A stretch of 64,000 nucleotides of DNA from Aliidiomarina celeris (GTDB lineage Bacteria; Pseudomonadota; Gammaproteobacteria; Enterobacterales; Alteromonadaceae), in assembly GCF_003316875.1 (NCBI RefSeq), contig NZ_QMIL01000003.1, forward strand, positions 1 through 64,000, written 5' to 3'. The notes below the pieces were generated by a model. That model saw nothing but the letters and a program-made list of their open reading frames with translations, was not told the DNA's origin and searched no databases. Position 1 is the stretch's first letter. Each line of letters begins with the position of its first letter. The position numbers were made by a program, and so were the translations under genes. Shown here in pieces: positions 1 through 8,203 of the stretch.

Positions 1-107
1 AGCGACGTGGAACCACCTGAATCCATTCCGAACTCAGAAGTGAAACATGTCAGCGCCGATGGTAGTGTGGGGCCTCCCCATGTGAGAGTAGGACACCGCC
101 AGGCATC
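1..107 (+). rRNA. rrf: 5S ribosomal RNA, 3' part (5' end outside window)
   Basis: The sequence shows the conserved 5S core CCGAACTCAGAAGTGAAAC and the 3' end GAGAGTAGG...CCGCCAGGCAT. Compared with the E. coli gene only the first dozen or so bases are missing. It is the distal gene of an rRNA operon that lies upstream of the window. A rho-independent terminator follows directly, so no distal tRNA gene follows this 5S. Confidence 0.95.
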
Positions 108-117
108 CAAATAAGTC

Positions 118-149
118 AAAAAGGCCACCCATGCGGGTGGCCTTTTTGC
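118..149 (+). terminator. rrn operon terminator
   Basis: AAGGCCACCC and GGGTGGCCTT form a near-perfect GC-rich stem around ATGC, followed by TTTTT. It starts about 11 bases after the 5S 3' end, the expected position for the end of an rRNA operon. Confidence 0.9.
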
Positions 150-201
150 TTATGGGCTCCGGAAAAGTGTCCTACTCTCGAGTAGGGCGGAGCAGGTACC
201 C

Positions 202-227
202 GGTGAAGCCAACAGTTTGGCTTCACC
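202..227. other. 11-bp perfect inverted repeat
   Basis: GGTGAAGCCAA, a CAGT loop and TTGGCTTCACC form a perfect 11-bp stem. No T-run follows, so it is not a simple terminator. It lies between two rrn-terminator-like elements. Its function is unknown. Confidence 0.5.
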
Positions 228-263
228 CTGCGGAGCGGGACGAGCTCTGCGAGTCCCTGGCAA

Positions 264-280
264 ACCGCCAGGCATCCAAA
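264..280 (+). repeat. fragment of the 5S rRNA 3' tail
   Basis: ACCGCCAGGCATCCAAA is identical to positions 95-111, which span the end of the 5S gene and the first bases after it. The rest of 5S is absent. A different terminator follows immediately, as if the tail of another rrn operon had been pasted downstream of this one. This is probably a remnant of recombination between rrn copies (inference). Confidence 0.6.
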
Positions 281-290
281 CGAAAGAAAC

Positions 291-316
291 CCCAGACCGA
301 AAGGCTGGGTTTTTTT
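291..316 (+). terminator. second rrn-type terminator
   Basis: CCCAG pairs with CTGGG. After a bulged A, CC pairs with GG around a GAAA tetraloop, and seven T's follow. It sits directly after the copied 5S tail at 264-280, so it is probably the terminator of a different rrn operon. Confidence 0.8.
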
Positions 317-504
317 CGTTTAGAAGGCAGTGTCCAACGTGTAGGCTCGGCACGGCCGCGCGTACGATGGTGCGTCCACCTTGGCGCCTTCTCATGCTTG
401 TGACCGCCCAGAAGTTGCACGGCAACTTCAGGTGCGAACGCGAGGCATGTACTGCCGAGCCGGACTATGTCACATGGACGTGTTAGAGCTCGATGCGCGC
501 CCAG

Positions 505-575
505 ACATCCAATAAAGCAGCCCTTCTCGAAAGCGGGTGGCCTTTTCGCTTATGGGCTCCGCAAAAGTGTCCTAC
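505..575 (+). repeat. degenerate copy of the 5S-tail/terminator region
   Basis: This stretch repeats, with changes, the region after the first 5S: CATCCAATAA, then GCGGGTGGCCTTTT, then CTTATGGGCTCCGCAAAAG and TGTCCTAC. The equivalent at about 105-175 reads CATCCAAATAA, GCGGGTGGCCTTTTT and CTTATGGGCTCCGGAAAAG. The left arm of the terminator stem is destroyed here. No gene is visible between 322 and 505. Confidence 0.6.
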
Positions 576-600
576 GCGTAGGCGCTCAATGTCATTTAAA

Positions 601-1642
601 TTACGGGCCTACGATTGTCGTATTCATGATACGTTGCCGACGCATCGCAGATCCCTCCAAGCGACCTACCAGCGCGGGAACAATTTTCAGAGAAAATTGT
701 TGGCGTGCCGCTCGGGAGCGTTTGCACCATCCGCGGGCTTGTGTTGAATTCAAGCATAGGTTAATGCGCGGTCTTTGGCATGGAATAGCCCGCGCGCACG
801 ATCCCGACATGCATTGCGTCAACCTTATAACGTTGCCGTTGCCGTCGCAGATGCAGATCCCGCCATGCGACCTGCCAGCGCGGGAATAATTTTCAGAGAA
901 AATTGTTGGTGTGCCGCTAGGGAGCGTTTGCACCATCCGCGGGCTTGTGTTGAATTCAAACATAGGTTAACGCGGGCCTTTAACACGGAATGGCCCGCGT
1001 CTACGATCCTGTATTCATGATACAGCGCAGATCCCGCTAAGCGACCGACTAGCGCGGGAACAATTTTCAGAGAAAATTGTTGGTGTGCCGCTAGGAGCGT
1101 TTGCACCATCCGCGGGCTTGTGTTGAATTCAAACATAGGTTAACGCGGGCCTTTAACACGGAATGGCCCGCGTCTACGATTCCTGTATTCATGATACAGC
1201 GCAGATCCCGCCAAGCGACCGACCAGCGCGGGAACAATTTTCAGCGAAAATTGTTGGCGTGCCCCCTGGGAGCGTTTGACCATCCGCGGGCTTGTGTTGA
1301 ATTCAAGCATAGGTTAATGCGTGGCCTTTAACACGGAATGGTCCGCGCCCACGATCCCGAGATCAATTGCGTGAACCTTGTAACGTTGCCGACGCAGCGC
1401 AGATCCCGCCAAGCGACCGACCAGCGCGGGAACAAATTTTAGAGAAAATTGTTGGCGTGCCCCCTGGGAGCGGTTTCACCATTCGTCTGTTTGCATTGTA
1501 TTCAAGCATAGGTTAACGCGCGGCCTTTAACGCGGAATGGCACACGCTTACGGATACGATATCGATGTTTTGATGAACACAAGTCACGGAAGCAACGCAG
1601 TTTAACGCGCGACCTTTAGCACGGAATGTCGCGTGCGTACGA
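601..1642. repeat. imperfect tandem array, about five 174-206 bp units plus partial ends
   Basis: Units begin (CAGCGCGGGAAC or a close variant) at 670, 876, 1050, 1224 and 1422. The spacings are therefore 206, 174, 174 and 198 bp. A partial unit precedes them (about 606-669) and a partial tail follows (about 1597-1642). Every full unit carries a long AT-rich inverted repeat (AACAATTTTC aga GAAAATTGTT in units 1 and 3; one or more changes in the others) and a GC-rich stem (for example 970-978 with 992-1000). Most also carry TTGAATTCAA. The units differ by substitutions and by short insertions in the spacer before the next unit. ORFs read through the array are products of repetition and show no protein family. 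A family of structured non-coding DNA or RNA elements is the best description; I do not recognise it as a named repeat. Confidence 0.8.
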
Positions 1643-2265
1643 TGAGCTGGTGGTTCGCTGTTACGGTATGCGGAGTTGCTTTATATCGTAGGTGGAGCGC
1701 ATGTAGGAATGAATTTAAACTTAGTTTGCTGCCGTACCTGTAACTGTAGGTAGCTATCGGATTTCTTTGCTGGGGTACTGCGCTAAGCTTTCCTTGGCAG
1801 CTTCTCCGCGACTTCCTTGCCTCAGAGCCCCAACAAAGAAATTCGATGTTCAGCATCCTTGCTGATAGTGCTATCCTCTAAGAGGAAAATTTAGTGTAAA
1901 AGATATTTTTCAGATTTCAATAAAAAATCAAAAATTAATCCATAGATTACAAATTTCACTCTGATAAATCTAAATTTGCATCGTGAGTGGCTCGTTTTGA
2001 ATTTCCACACAATTTTGCAACGACTTAGTAATGACTCATTTTGTCGCTTATTGGCGCTCTAGATTGAATTCATCCTGAGTCATGCTGGGCTTAAAAGTGA
2101 GTTATGAATGAGCTTGGCTGCTTTGGTTTGCCTAAATTCTGGGTCTGTATGTAGGTGTTCATACTACCGAGGTCAAGATGTAGTCGCTTTAGTTAAGTCT
2201 CTCATTCAGTTAAGGTAATTCATAATCTGTCGATATATGTTGAGAGTTGAATATGAGGAGCGCGT
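1643..2265. other. gene-free leader before the glycan island
   Basis: About 620 bp without a credible gene, becoming A+T-rich after 1860. It contains an 8-bp inverted repeat, ATGACTCA at 2031-2038 and TGAGTCAT at 2076-2083, and a direct repeat AGTTAAG at 2191-2197 and 2208-2214. Either could be a regulator site. I see no JUMPstart/ops element. The promoter for the pse genes should lie here, but no clear -35/-10 pair stands out. Confidence 0.4.
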
Positions 2266-2964
2266 GTGAATTTAGCCATTATTCCTGCTCGGGGTGGAAG
2301 TAAGCGTATTCCGCGGAAAAACATTAAACCTTTCTATGGTTTGCCGATGTTAGCTTGGTCGATAAAGGCGGCGCAAGAATCTGGATTGTTCGACAAAATT
2401 ATTGTGTCTACGGATGACCCAGAAATAGCGGCTGTCGCAACGAAGTTTGGAGCTGATGTGCCATTTATTCGGCCCTCCGAACTAAGCGATGATCATACGG
2501 GAACGTCGCCAGTTGTTCGCCATGCTATAAATACGCTGGCCGATAGCGGTGAAGAATATGATGTGGTTTGTTGTATATACGCAACGTCACCTTTTTTGAT
2601 GGCTCAAGATCTTAAAAAGGCGTTCAATTTGTTTACTGCAGAAAAACCGAGTTTTGTATTCTCTGCCGCTAGTTTTGCCGCTCCAATTCAACGCGCTCTT
2701 CGAATTAAAGCGGATTCGCGTGCAGAAATGATTAGTCCTCAGTATGCCGGGACACGGTCGCAAGATTTAGAAGAGGCCTACCACGACGCTGGCCAGTTCT
2801 ATTTAGGCAGCTCACATTCTTGGCTCAGTAAGATAGGGATGTTTTCGGGAAGTGCCATGCCCTATGTTTTGCCGCGGCATCGCGTGCAAGACATAGACAC
2901 AGAGGAAGACTGGGTAAGAGCCGAATATATGAAAAAGGTGTTGATGGAAAGCGGTGACAGATGA
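2266..2964 (+). CDS. pseF: pseudaminic acid cytidylyltransferase
   Basis: Activates pseudaminic acid with CTP to CMP-pseudaminic acid, the donor for flagellin or surface-glycan glycosylation, in the cytoplasm. The 232-residue product opens with the CMP-nonulosonate synthetase loop IPARGGSKRIPRKNIK and continues IVSTDDPEIA and YATSPFL, in the form typical of PseF rather than the sialic-acid enzyme NeuA. The start is a GTG preceded by GAGGAG at 2255-2260. The stop overlaps the start of pseG by four bases (ATGA), so the two are translationally coupled. First gene of the island. Confidence 0.92.
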   Translation: MNLAIIPARGGSKRIPRKNIKPFYGLPMLAWSIKAAQESGLFDKIIVSTDDPEIAAVATKFGADVPFIRPSELSDDHTGTSPVVRHAINTLADSGEEYDVVCCIYATSPFLMAQDLKKAFNLFTAEKPSFVFSAASFAAPIQRALRIKADSRAEMISPQYAGTRSQDLEEAYHDAGQFYLGSSHSWLSKIGMFSGSAMPYVLPRHRVQDIDTEEDWVRAEYMKKVLMESGDR

Positions 2965-4049
2965 ACGTAGTGGTTCGTGCCGACTCAGGCGTTAATATTG
3001 GTACCGGCCATGTTGTGCGCTGTGTCACATTGTGCTCAGCATTACCCATTTCCAGAGAAAATGTACATTTTATTTGCCGTGAACAGCCTGGTAGCTTAGA
3101 AACTTGGATAGAACGACAAGGGTTTTGTGTCCATCGATTACCAGCAAGTTTAGGCGAGTTTTCGGACCCCGAGGGCACAGAGCATTCCCGTTGGTTAGGT
3201 GTGCCGCAAAGAATTGATGCTCAGCACACGCTTGATATTATCGCGTCGATGCCATTTACAACCGTGGATTGGCTTATAGTGGATCATTATGGGATTAGTG
3301 CAGTTTGGCATGAGATTGTAGGGCCACAAAGTAACCGTATTCTGGTTATCGACGATTTAGCGGATCGTCATTATTTTGCAGATATTCTATTGGATCAAAA
3401 TCTTGGTAGAACGGTTGAGGATTATACGGGCTTAACGCAGGCTTGTGTACTTGCCGGCTTAGATTATTCTCTATTACGACCTGAGTTTCGAAACGCAAAA
3501 AACCAAGCGAAAGAGCGCCAACAGTTAAACAATATAGTGATTACTTTAGGGGGCGCAGACGTTCAAAATGTAACCCAGAAAATCCTAGAGCGCTTACTCA
3601 CCTTGGATGGTGTTGTAGCGCAAATTAGTGTTATTTTGGGTGCAAGCAATCCTCACTTTACCAGTGTAATAGCTACAGCAAGTCGCTTTGTAAAAACCAA
3701 GGTTAAGGTTCAACAGGGCATCAACACCATGGCCGAGGAATTCTTACAAGCCGATCTTGCAATTGGCGCTGCTGGAGGTACGTCTTGGGAGCGTTGTGCT
3801 CTTGGATTACCAACAATAGTGGTAAAGCTCGCGGCGAACCAAGGCCTAGCCGCCGGTGCGCTCTCTGCAACAGGCGCTGCAGTTCAATTGGATTGCGCGG
3901 AGATCGAGCAATCGCTACCGCAAGTCCTCAAGCAATTCCTTACATCGCCCGATAAATTGCGTAGAATGTCAAACAAAGCATTTGCACTGGTTGACGCCAA
4001 AGGTGTGGAGCGCGTTATTGAAAGTATGATGTCGCTTTCTGTAAATTGA
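2961..4049 (+). CDS. pseG: UDP-2,4-diacetamido-2,4,6-trideoxy-beta-L-altropyranose hydrolase
   Basis: Removes UDP from the penultimate pseudaminic acid precursor to release the free 6-deoxy-AltdiNAc sugar. The 362-residue product has the MurG-like GT-B fold signature of PseG: an N-terminal RADSGVNIGTGHVVRC, then VIDDLADR in mid-protein, and a C-terminal GAAGGTSWERCALGLP nucleotide-binding segment. It overlaps pseF by four bases and is followed after eight bases by pseI. The only doubt is exact substrate range. Confidence 0.92.
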   Translation: MNVVVRADSGVNIGTGHVVRCVTLCSALPISRENVHFICREQPGSLETWIERQGFCVHRLPASLGEFSDPEGTEHSRWLGVPQRIDAQHTLDIIASMPFTTVDWLIVDHYGISAVWHEIVGPQSNRILVIDDLADRHYFADILLDQNLGRTVEDYTGLTQACVLAGLDYSLLRPEFRNAKNQAKERQQLNNIVITLGGADVQNVTQKILERLLTLDGVVAQISVILGASNPHFTSVIATASRFVKTKVKVQQGINTMAEEFLQADLAIGAAGGTSWERCALGLPTIVVKLAANQGLAAGALSATGAAVQLDCAEIEQSLPQVLKQFLTSPDKLRRMSNKAFALVDAKGVERVIESMMSLSVN

Positions 4050-4057
4050 GGTAAAGC

Positions 4058-5098
4058 ATGAAGATCGGTAACTATTCGATAGGCGAAGCGCACAGCCCAT
4101 TTATTATTGCGGAGCTGTCTGGGAATCATGACCAATCGTTAGACAAAGCTCTGACCATGGTTGAAGCCGCTGCAGCAGCCGGTGCTCATGCCATTAAATT
4201 GCAAACCTACACGGCAGACACCATTACGCTGGATGTGCATGAACGTGAGTTTTTTATCGATAACCCAGAGAGCTTGTGGCATGGAAGTTCACTGTATCAG
4301 CTTTATCAAAAAGCCTACACGCCGTGGGAGTGGCATAAACCTATTTTTGACCGTGCGCACCAGCTCGGTTTGATTGCTTTTAGCTCACCCTTCGACTTAA
4401 CTGCTGTTGATTATCTCGAATCGTTGGACGTGCCTTGCTATAAAATTGCGTCCTTTGAGAATACCGACCATGGCCTTATCGCCGCTGTCGCCAAAACAGG
4501 AAAGCCAGTTATTGTGTCTACCGGAATGGCGACCCAGGCAGAGCTAGCAGAAGCCGTTGAGGTGCTTCGAGATAATGGTTGTGAAAACTTCGTTCTGCTC
4601 AAATGTACAAGCCACTATCCAGCACGACCAAAAGATGCCAACTTACTCACTATCCCGCATCTACGTTCACTCTTTAATTGCGAAGTGGGGCTGTCTGACC
4701 ATACGGCGGGAATTGGCGTTTCGGTGGCTGCTGTTGCGCTTGGCGCAACGGTTATTGAAAAGCATTTTGTTCTGGATCGTGGCGAGGGTGGCGTAGACGC
4801 CGAGTTTTCTATGGAGCCCCATGAGTTCAAGGCCTTGGTACAAGAATGTCAACGTGCTCACGATGCTTTGGGTAAGGTTCACTACGGATGTACCGAGCAG
4901 GAAGTTGCCTCACGCAAGCACCGCCGTTCGCTCTATATTGCAGAAGACTTAAAAGCAGGTGATGTACTGACCGAAACGAATTTACGTTCTGTTCGTCCAG
5001 GGCTTGGGTTGCCGACGAAGTATCTTCCGGTGTTACTTGGCAGGGCGGTAAAAAAAGATGTCGCTAAAGGCACGGCTATGCGCTGGGATTTGGTATGA
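4058..5098 (+). CDS. pseI: pseudaminic acid synthase
   Basis: Condenses 6-deoxy-AltdiNAc with phosphoenolpyruvate to give pseudaminic acid. The 346-residue product has the NeuB-type TIM barrel first (FIIAELSGNHDQSLD, AHAIKLQTYTADT, FSSPFDLTAVD, LLKCTSHYPA, GLSDHTAG) and a C-terminal antifreeze-like SAF domain (about residues 285-346, RSLYIAEDLKAGDVLTE). The pattern SGNHDQSL...LQTYTADTIT is that of PseI rather than sialic-acid or legionaminic-acid synthases. Its last four bases overlap pseH. Confidence 0.93.
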   Translation: MKIGNYSIGEAHSPFIIAELSGNHDQSLDKALTMVEAAAAAGAHAIKLQTYTADTITLDVHEREFFIDNPESLWHGSSLYQLYQKAYTPWEWHKPIFDRAHQLGLIAFSSPFDLTAVDYLESLDVPCYKIASFENTDHGLIAAVAKTGKPVIVSTGMATQAELAEAVEVLRDNGCENFVLLKCTSHYPARPKDANLLTIPHLRSLFNCEVGLSDHTAGIGVSVAAVALGATVIEKHFVLDRGEGGVDAEFSMEPHEFKALVQECQRAHDALGKVHYGCTEQEVASRKHRRSLYIAEDLKAGDVLTETNLRSVRPGLGLPTKYLPVLLGRAVKKDVAKGTAMRWDLV

Positions 5099-5664
5099 CC
5101 TGCAACGCACATTTTCGTCGTTATGGAATCACCTTAAAACCTTTAACGGCAGATATGCTAGAAACGGTTCGACAATGGCGCAATGACCCTGAGATAGCAA
5201 AGCACATGCTCGACCAAACCTACATTACTTCAGACATGCAGCGAAGTTGGTTTGAAAAACTAGAGCATGACGACAGCCGCAGGTATTGGGTGATATGGTT
5301 TAAGGAGCAGCCTATTGGTGTCGCGTCTTTGGTGTCTATTCAAGGTGACGCGAGCTGGGCAGAGCCTGGCATGTATATTTACCCAGAGCAGTATCGGAAC
5401 AACATTGTGCCCTTTTGTGCTGCCTTCGCTCTCAATGACTTTGCTTTTGAGCAGCTTCAGCTACAAACCTTGGTGGGTAAGATTTATCAGAGCAACGAGG
5501 CATCGGTGCGGTTTCATGAGAAATCGGGTTATGTGGAGATGCCGCAAGACGCTGCGTTAGAGGTTCCAAAGGTTGAAGAGCAGGGGTTAAGATATTACAT
5601 CCTCACGCAAAATGCCTACGAAGCAGCCAAAGCACCCATTGCCCGCTTTATTCGTTATGATTGA
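5095..5664 (+). CDS. pseH: GNAT acetyltransferase, UDP-4-amino-6-deoxy-AltNAc N-acetyltransferase
   Basis: Acetylates the 4-amino group of the pseudaminic acid precursor. The 189-residue product is a single GNAT domain, with the PseH-like opening YGITLKPLTADML and VRQWRNDPEIAKHM, and the acetyl-CoA region ending NEASVRFHEKSGYVE. It overlaps pseI by four bases, closing the pseFGIH run. The biochemical order in the pathway is PseH, then PseG, PseI and PseF. The first two enzymes, PseB and PseC, are not in this window. Confidence 0.85.
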   Translation: MTCNAHFRRYGITLKPLTADMLETVRQWRNDPEIAKHMLDQTYITSDMQRSWFEKLEHDDSRRYWVIWFKEQPIGVASLVSIQGDASWAEPGMYIYPEQYRNNIVPFCAAFALNDFAFEQLQLQTLVGKIYQSNEASVRFHEKSGYVEMPQDAALEVPKVEEQGLRYYILTQNAYEAAKAPIARFIRYD

Positions 5665-5700
5665 AGAAAGAGTGGCTGGTCAGAATAAAAGAGACATGGA

Positions 5701-6468
5701 ATGACGATACAGATCGATTTAACTGGAAAAGTAGCCCTTGTTACCGGTGCCAGTAGAGGTATTGGTGCCGAGATTGCGCGTGTATTTGCGCGCGCGGGTG
5801 CCCATGTGTTTGTAAATGGCCGTAACGAGCAAACCTTACAGGAACTATGCAGCGAGCTCGGTGGTAACGCAGAACCACTGGCTTTCGACGTGTGCGATCC
5901 AAAGGCAATAAAAGAAGCCTTTCAAAAGCTTTTCAAGCAAACTAAACAGCTCGATATCTTAGTGAATAACGCAGGTATATTAGACGATGCGCTGATTGGT
6001 ATGGTCACTGAAGCCCAAGTAGAACGAACCTTTGCTACCAACACTTTCAGTGTACTTTACACTAGCCAATATGGATCCCGCCTGATGCAACGTAGCTCGC
6101 GCGACAGCAGTGGTAACGCCAAAGGCGGTAGCATTATTAATGTATCATCCATTATTGGCCGCGTAGGGAATCATGGGCAAGCCGTGTATGCCGGTAGTAA
6201 GGCTGCGGTAATTGGAATCACGCAGTCGTTAGCAAAGGAGCTCGCCGGCTCGGGCATTCGGGTGAACGCCATTGCGCCCGGTTTTATTGATACGGATATG
6301 ACACGAACCATTCCTGAAGATAAATACAAAGAGCGTATGAGCTCTATTGCCATGAAACGCATCGGGACACCGGAAGATATTGCTAATACCGCCTTGTTTT
6401 TGGCCAGTGATCTTGCCAGTTACGTGACTGGGCAGGTTATTGGTGTTGATGGTGGTATGCTGATTTAA
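5701..6468 (+). CDS. SDR-family oxidoreductase, FabG-like
   Basis: NAD(P)H-dependent short-chain dehydrogenase of 255 residues. It shows the classical TGASRGIG cofactor loop, NNAG, the catalytic YxxxK (YAGSK) and the C-terminal PGFIDTDMT and VDGGM segments of the 3-oxoacyl-ACP reductase group. The gene is followed by an acyl carrier protein and acyl-activating genes, so it probably reduces a keto or aldehyde group on an ACP- or CoA-bound acyl chain, or on the sugar (inference). It is not the housekeeping fabG, which lies in fabD-fabG-acpP in this group. Confidence 0.85.
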   Translation: MTIQIDLTGKVALVTGASRGIGAEIARVFARAGAHVFVNGRNEQTLQELCSELGGNAEPLAFDVCDPKAIKEAFQKLFKQTKQLDILVNNAGILDDALIGMVTEAQVERTFATNTFSVLYTSQYGSRLMQRSSRDSSGNAKGGSIINVSSIIGRVGNHGQAVYAGSKAAVIGITQSLAKELAGSGIRVNAIAPGFIDTDMTRTIPEDKYKERMSSIAMKRIGTPEDIANTALFLASDLASYVTGQVIGVDGGMLI

Positions 6469-6509
6469 AGAATTTTTTAAGACGCTGATTTAGAGAGCAG
6501 AGAAGAATA

Positions 6510-6746
6510 ATGACAACAGAACGTTTAAAAGTAGTATTCGCGGAAGCGCTTGGCTTACCGGCAGAAAAGATAACCGACGACTTAGCCTACAACAGCATTA
6601 AAGAGTGGGACTCCACCGCGCACATGATATTGGTGGCGGCACTGGAAGACACTTTCGACGTTATGCTAGATACCGATGACATCATCGATATGAGCTCAGT
6701 CGCCAAGGCGAGAGAAATTCTGAAAAAATATGACATTGAGTGCTGA
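6510..6746 (+). CDS. dedicated acyl carrier protein
   Basis: A 78-residue acyl carrier protein with the phosphopantetheine attachment serine in EWDSTAHM (housekeeping ACPs have DSLD). Acidic helices surround it, with FDVMLDTDDI after the serine. It overlaps the start of the downstream AMP-ligase by 17 bases, so the ligase is the likely loading enzyme. Its place in a glycan island suggests that it carries an acyl group destined for a sugar or for reduction by the LuxE/LuxC pair (inference). Confidence 0.88.
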   Translation: MTTERLKVVFAEALGLPAEKITDDLAYNSIKEWDSTAHMILVAALEDTFDVMLDTDDIIDMSSVAKAREILKKYDIEC

Positions 6747-8202
6747 TTTGCGTCGAAATGAAGCCTTTTACCTCAACTTAGATCGGTTCGAGGGCGTTGC
6801 TTTTTATTCTGACTGTGGGTCAATAACATATGCCGAGCTCGAAAAACGCGTTTCAGTGCAAGCTATGGAATTGCAAGACGCCTGCGAGGACTGCTTGGCG
6901 GCTTTATGTTTTGAAACCAGTATCGATGCTGTTGTGAATTACCTTGCCGCCCTTCGAAGTGAAACCCCGCTGCTGGTTATTGATCCTGATTTACCCGTGG
7001 CCCAGCAGGAGGCTTTGTACGCAAAGCTTGGCGTTAGCGTTGCCCTTGCCGGGCTCGCAATTGTGCCTGTTGCCCGTTGGCCCTTTAAACACAAGCTGCA
7101 AAAAAGCTCCGAAAAGCTGCATTATGCGGCAGTGTTATTGAGCACTAGCGGTTCAAGCGGTAGCCCTAAATCAGTGATGTTGAGTCGGCAAAATTTGCTC
7201 GCTAACACGGATTCTATCCTCAGATATTTGCCCATTCGTTCCGACGATTGCGCCATTACTACCTTGCCACTCCATTACAGTTTTGGGCTTTCCGTTTTGA
7301 ATACCCATCTTGCCGTTGGAGCGCGTATGGTGCTCACTACGCACCCCATGATGTCGCGGGAGTTCTGGCAACAGGTACGAGAGCATCAAGTGAGTTCGCT
7401 TTCAGGAGTACCGTTCCATTTTGAAATGCTAAAAATGCTCCGGTTAGAGCGCATGGAACTACCGGCGATTCGTTATTTGACGCAAGCAGGGGGGCGCTTA
7501 GACCCGAAACTGGTCTCACATTTCGCAAATGTGGCAGAGCAGCAGGATTGGCAGTTCTATGTCATGTACGGGCAAACGGAAGCGACCGCGCGCATGGCTT
7601 ACGTTCCACACGATCAAATTCAACATTATCCCGATATCATCGGCCAAGCCATTCCAGGTGGGCGGTTTGAAATACATGACTTTGAGTTGGCAGATGTGAA
7701 TTCGGAAAGCGTTATTACAGAGCCTTTGCGAGAAGGCGAGCTTTGGTATTTTGGTGACAATGTAATGCTCGGCTATGCGGAGCAGCCAAGTGACTGGCAG
7801 CAAGGGCATTTTCCTCGGAAGTCTTTGGCAACAGGAGATATTGCCTGTTACACCGAGCAAGGTATGGTGAAAATTACCGGGCGTTTGTCACGTTTTATCA
7901 AAGTTCGAGGCAAGCGTGTGCAACTTGATCATCTTGAGCAGCAATTGTCGGCTTTGGGCAGTAAAGTATACTGCTGCGGGAACGACGATGTACTTTTTGT
8001 TGCCCATGTTAACGAAGAGCATGGATTATCGGAGCAGATAAGCAGCGTTTTGCGTGCTGAGTTGCTTTTACATCCGACATTATTCAATGTGGTTCAGCTC
8101 GAGACTTTGCCGACACTCTCTAGCGGTAAAGTAGATTACGTGAAGCTACTCGCGATATGCCAACAGTCGAATTTAGCGGCCAATAAAGAGGCGGGCGAAT
8201 AA
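6730..8202 (+). CDS. AMP-dependent acyl ligase (acyl-ACP/CoA synthetase type)
   Basis: Adenylates a carboxylic acid and transfers it to a thiol, here probably that of the adjacent ACP. The 490-residue product has the ANL-family motifs in order: STSGSSGSPKSV (P-loop, about residues 138-149), YGQTEATAR (A5), TGD (A7), GRLSRFIKVRGKRV (A8 hinge) and SSGKVDY with the catalytic lysine near the C-terminus. The start chosen overlaps the ACP gene. An alternative TTG a few codons on cannot be excluded. The substrate is unknown. Confidence 0.82.
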   Translation: MTLSADLRRNEAFYLNLDRFEGVAFYSDCGSITYAELEKRVSVQAMELQDACEDCLAALCFETSIDAVVNYLAALRSETPLLVIDPDLPVAQQEALYAKLGVSVALAGLAIVPVARWPFKHKLQKSSEKLHYAAVLLSTSGSSGSPKSVMLSRQNLLANTDSILRYLPIRSDDCAITTLPLHYSFGLSVLNTHLAVGARMVLTTHPMMSREFWQQVREHQVSSLSGVPFHFEMLKMLRLERMELPAIRYLTQAGGRLDPKLVSHFANVAEQQDWQFYVMYGQTEATARMAYVPHDQIQHYPDIIGQAIPGGRFEIHDFELADVNSESVITEPLREGELWYFGDNVMLGYAEQPSDWQQGHFPRKSLATGDIACYTEQGMVKITGRLSRFIKVRGKRVQLDHLEQQLSALGSKVYCCGNDDVLFVAHVNEEHGLSEQISSVLRAELLLHPTLFNVVQLETLPTLSSGKVDYVKLLAICQQSNLAANKEAGE

Positions 8203-8203
8203 A

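Noticed and set aside
601-1642. CRISPR array
   Set aside because: Units are 174-206 bp, imperfect and tandem without unique spacers, and no cas genes are present.
131-1856. Many open frames on both strands between the 5S gene and pseF
   Set aside because: They run through terminators and tandem repeats, mirror one another in copies, lack ribosome sites and show no protein family.
1643-2265. JUMPstart/ops antitermination element before the island
   Set aside because: No GGCGGTAG-type ops sequence could be found in the leader.
2266-5664. Sialic acid or legionaminic acid pathway
   Set aside because: The motifs of PseF, PseI, PseG and PseH fit pseudaminic acid; no NeuC/LegG-type epimerase is present.
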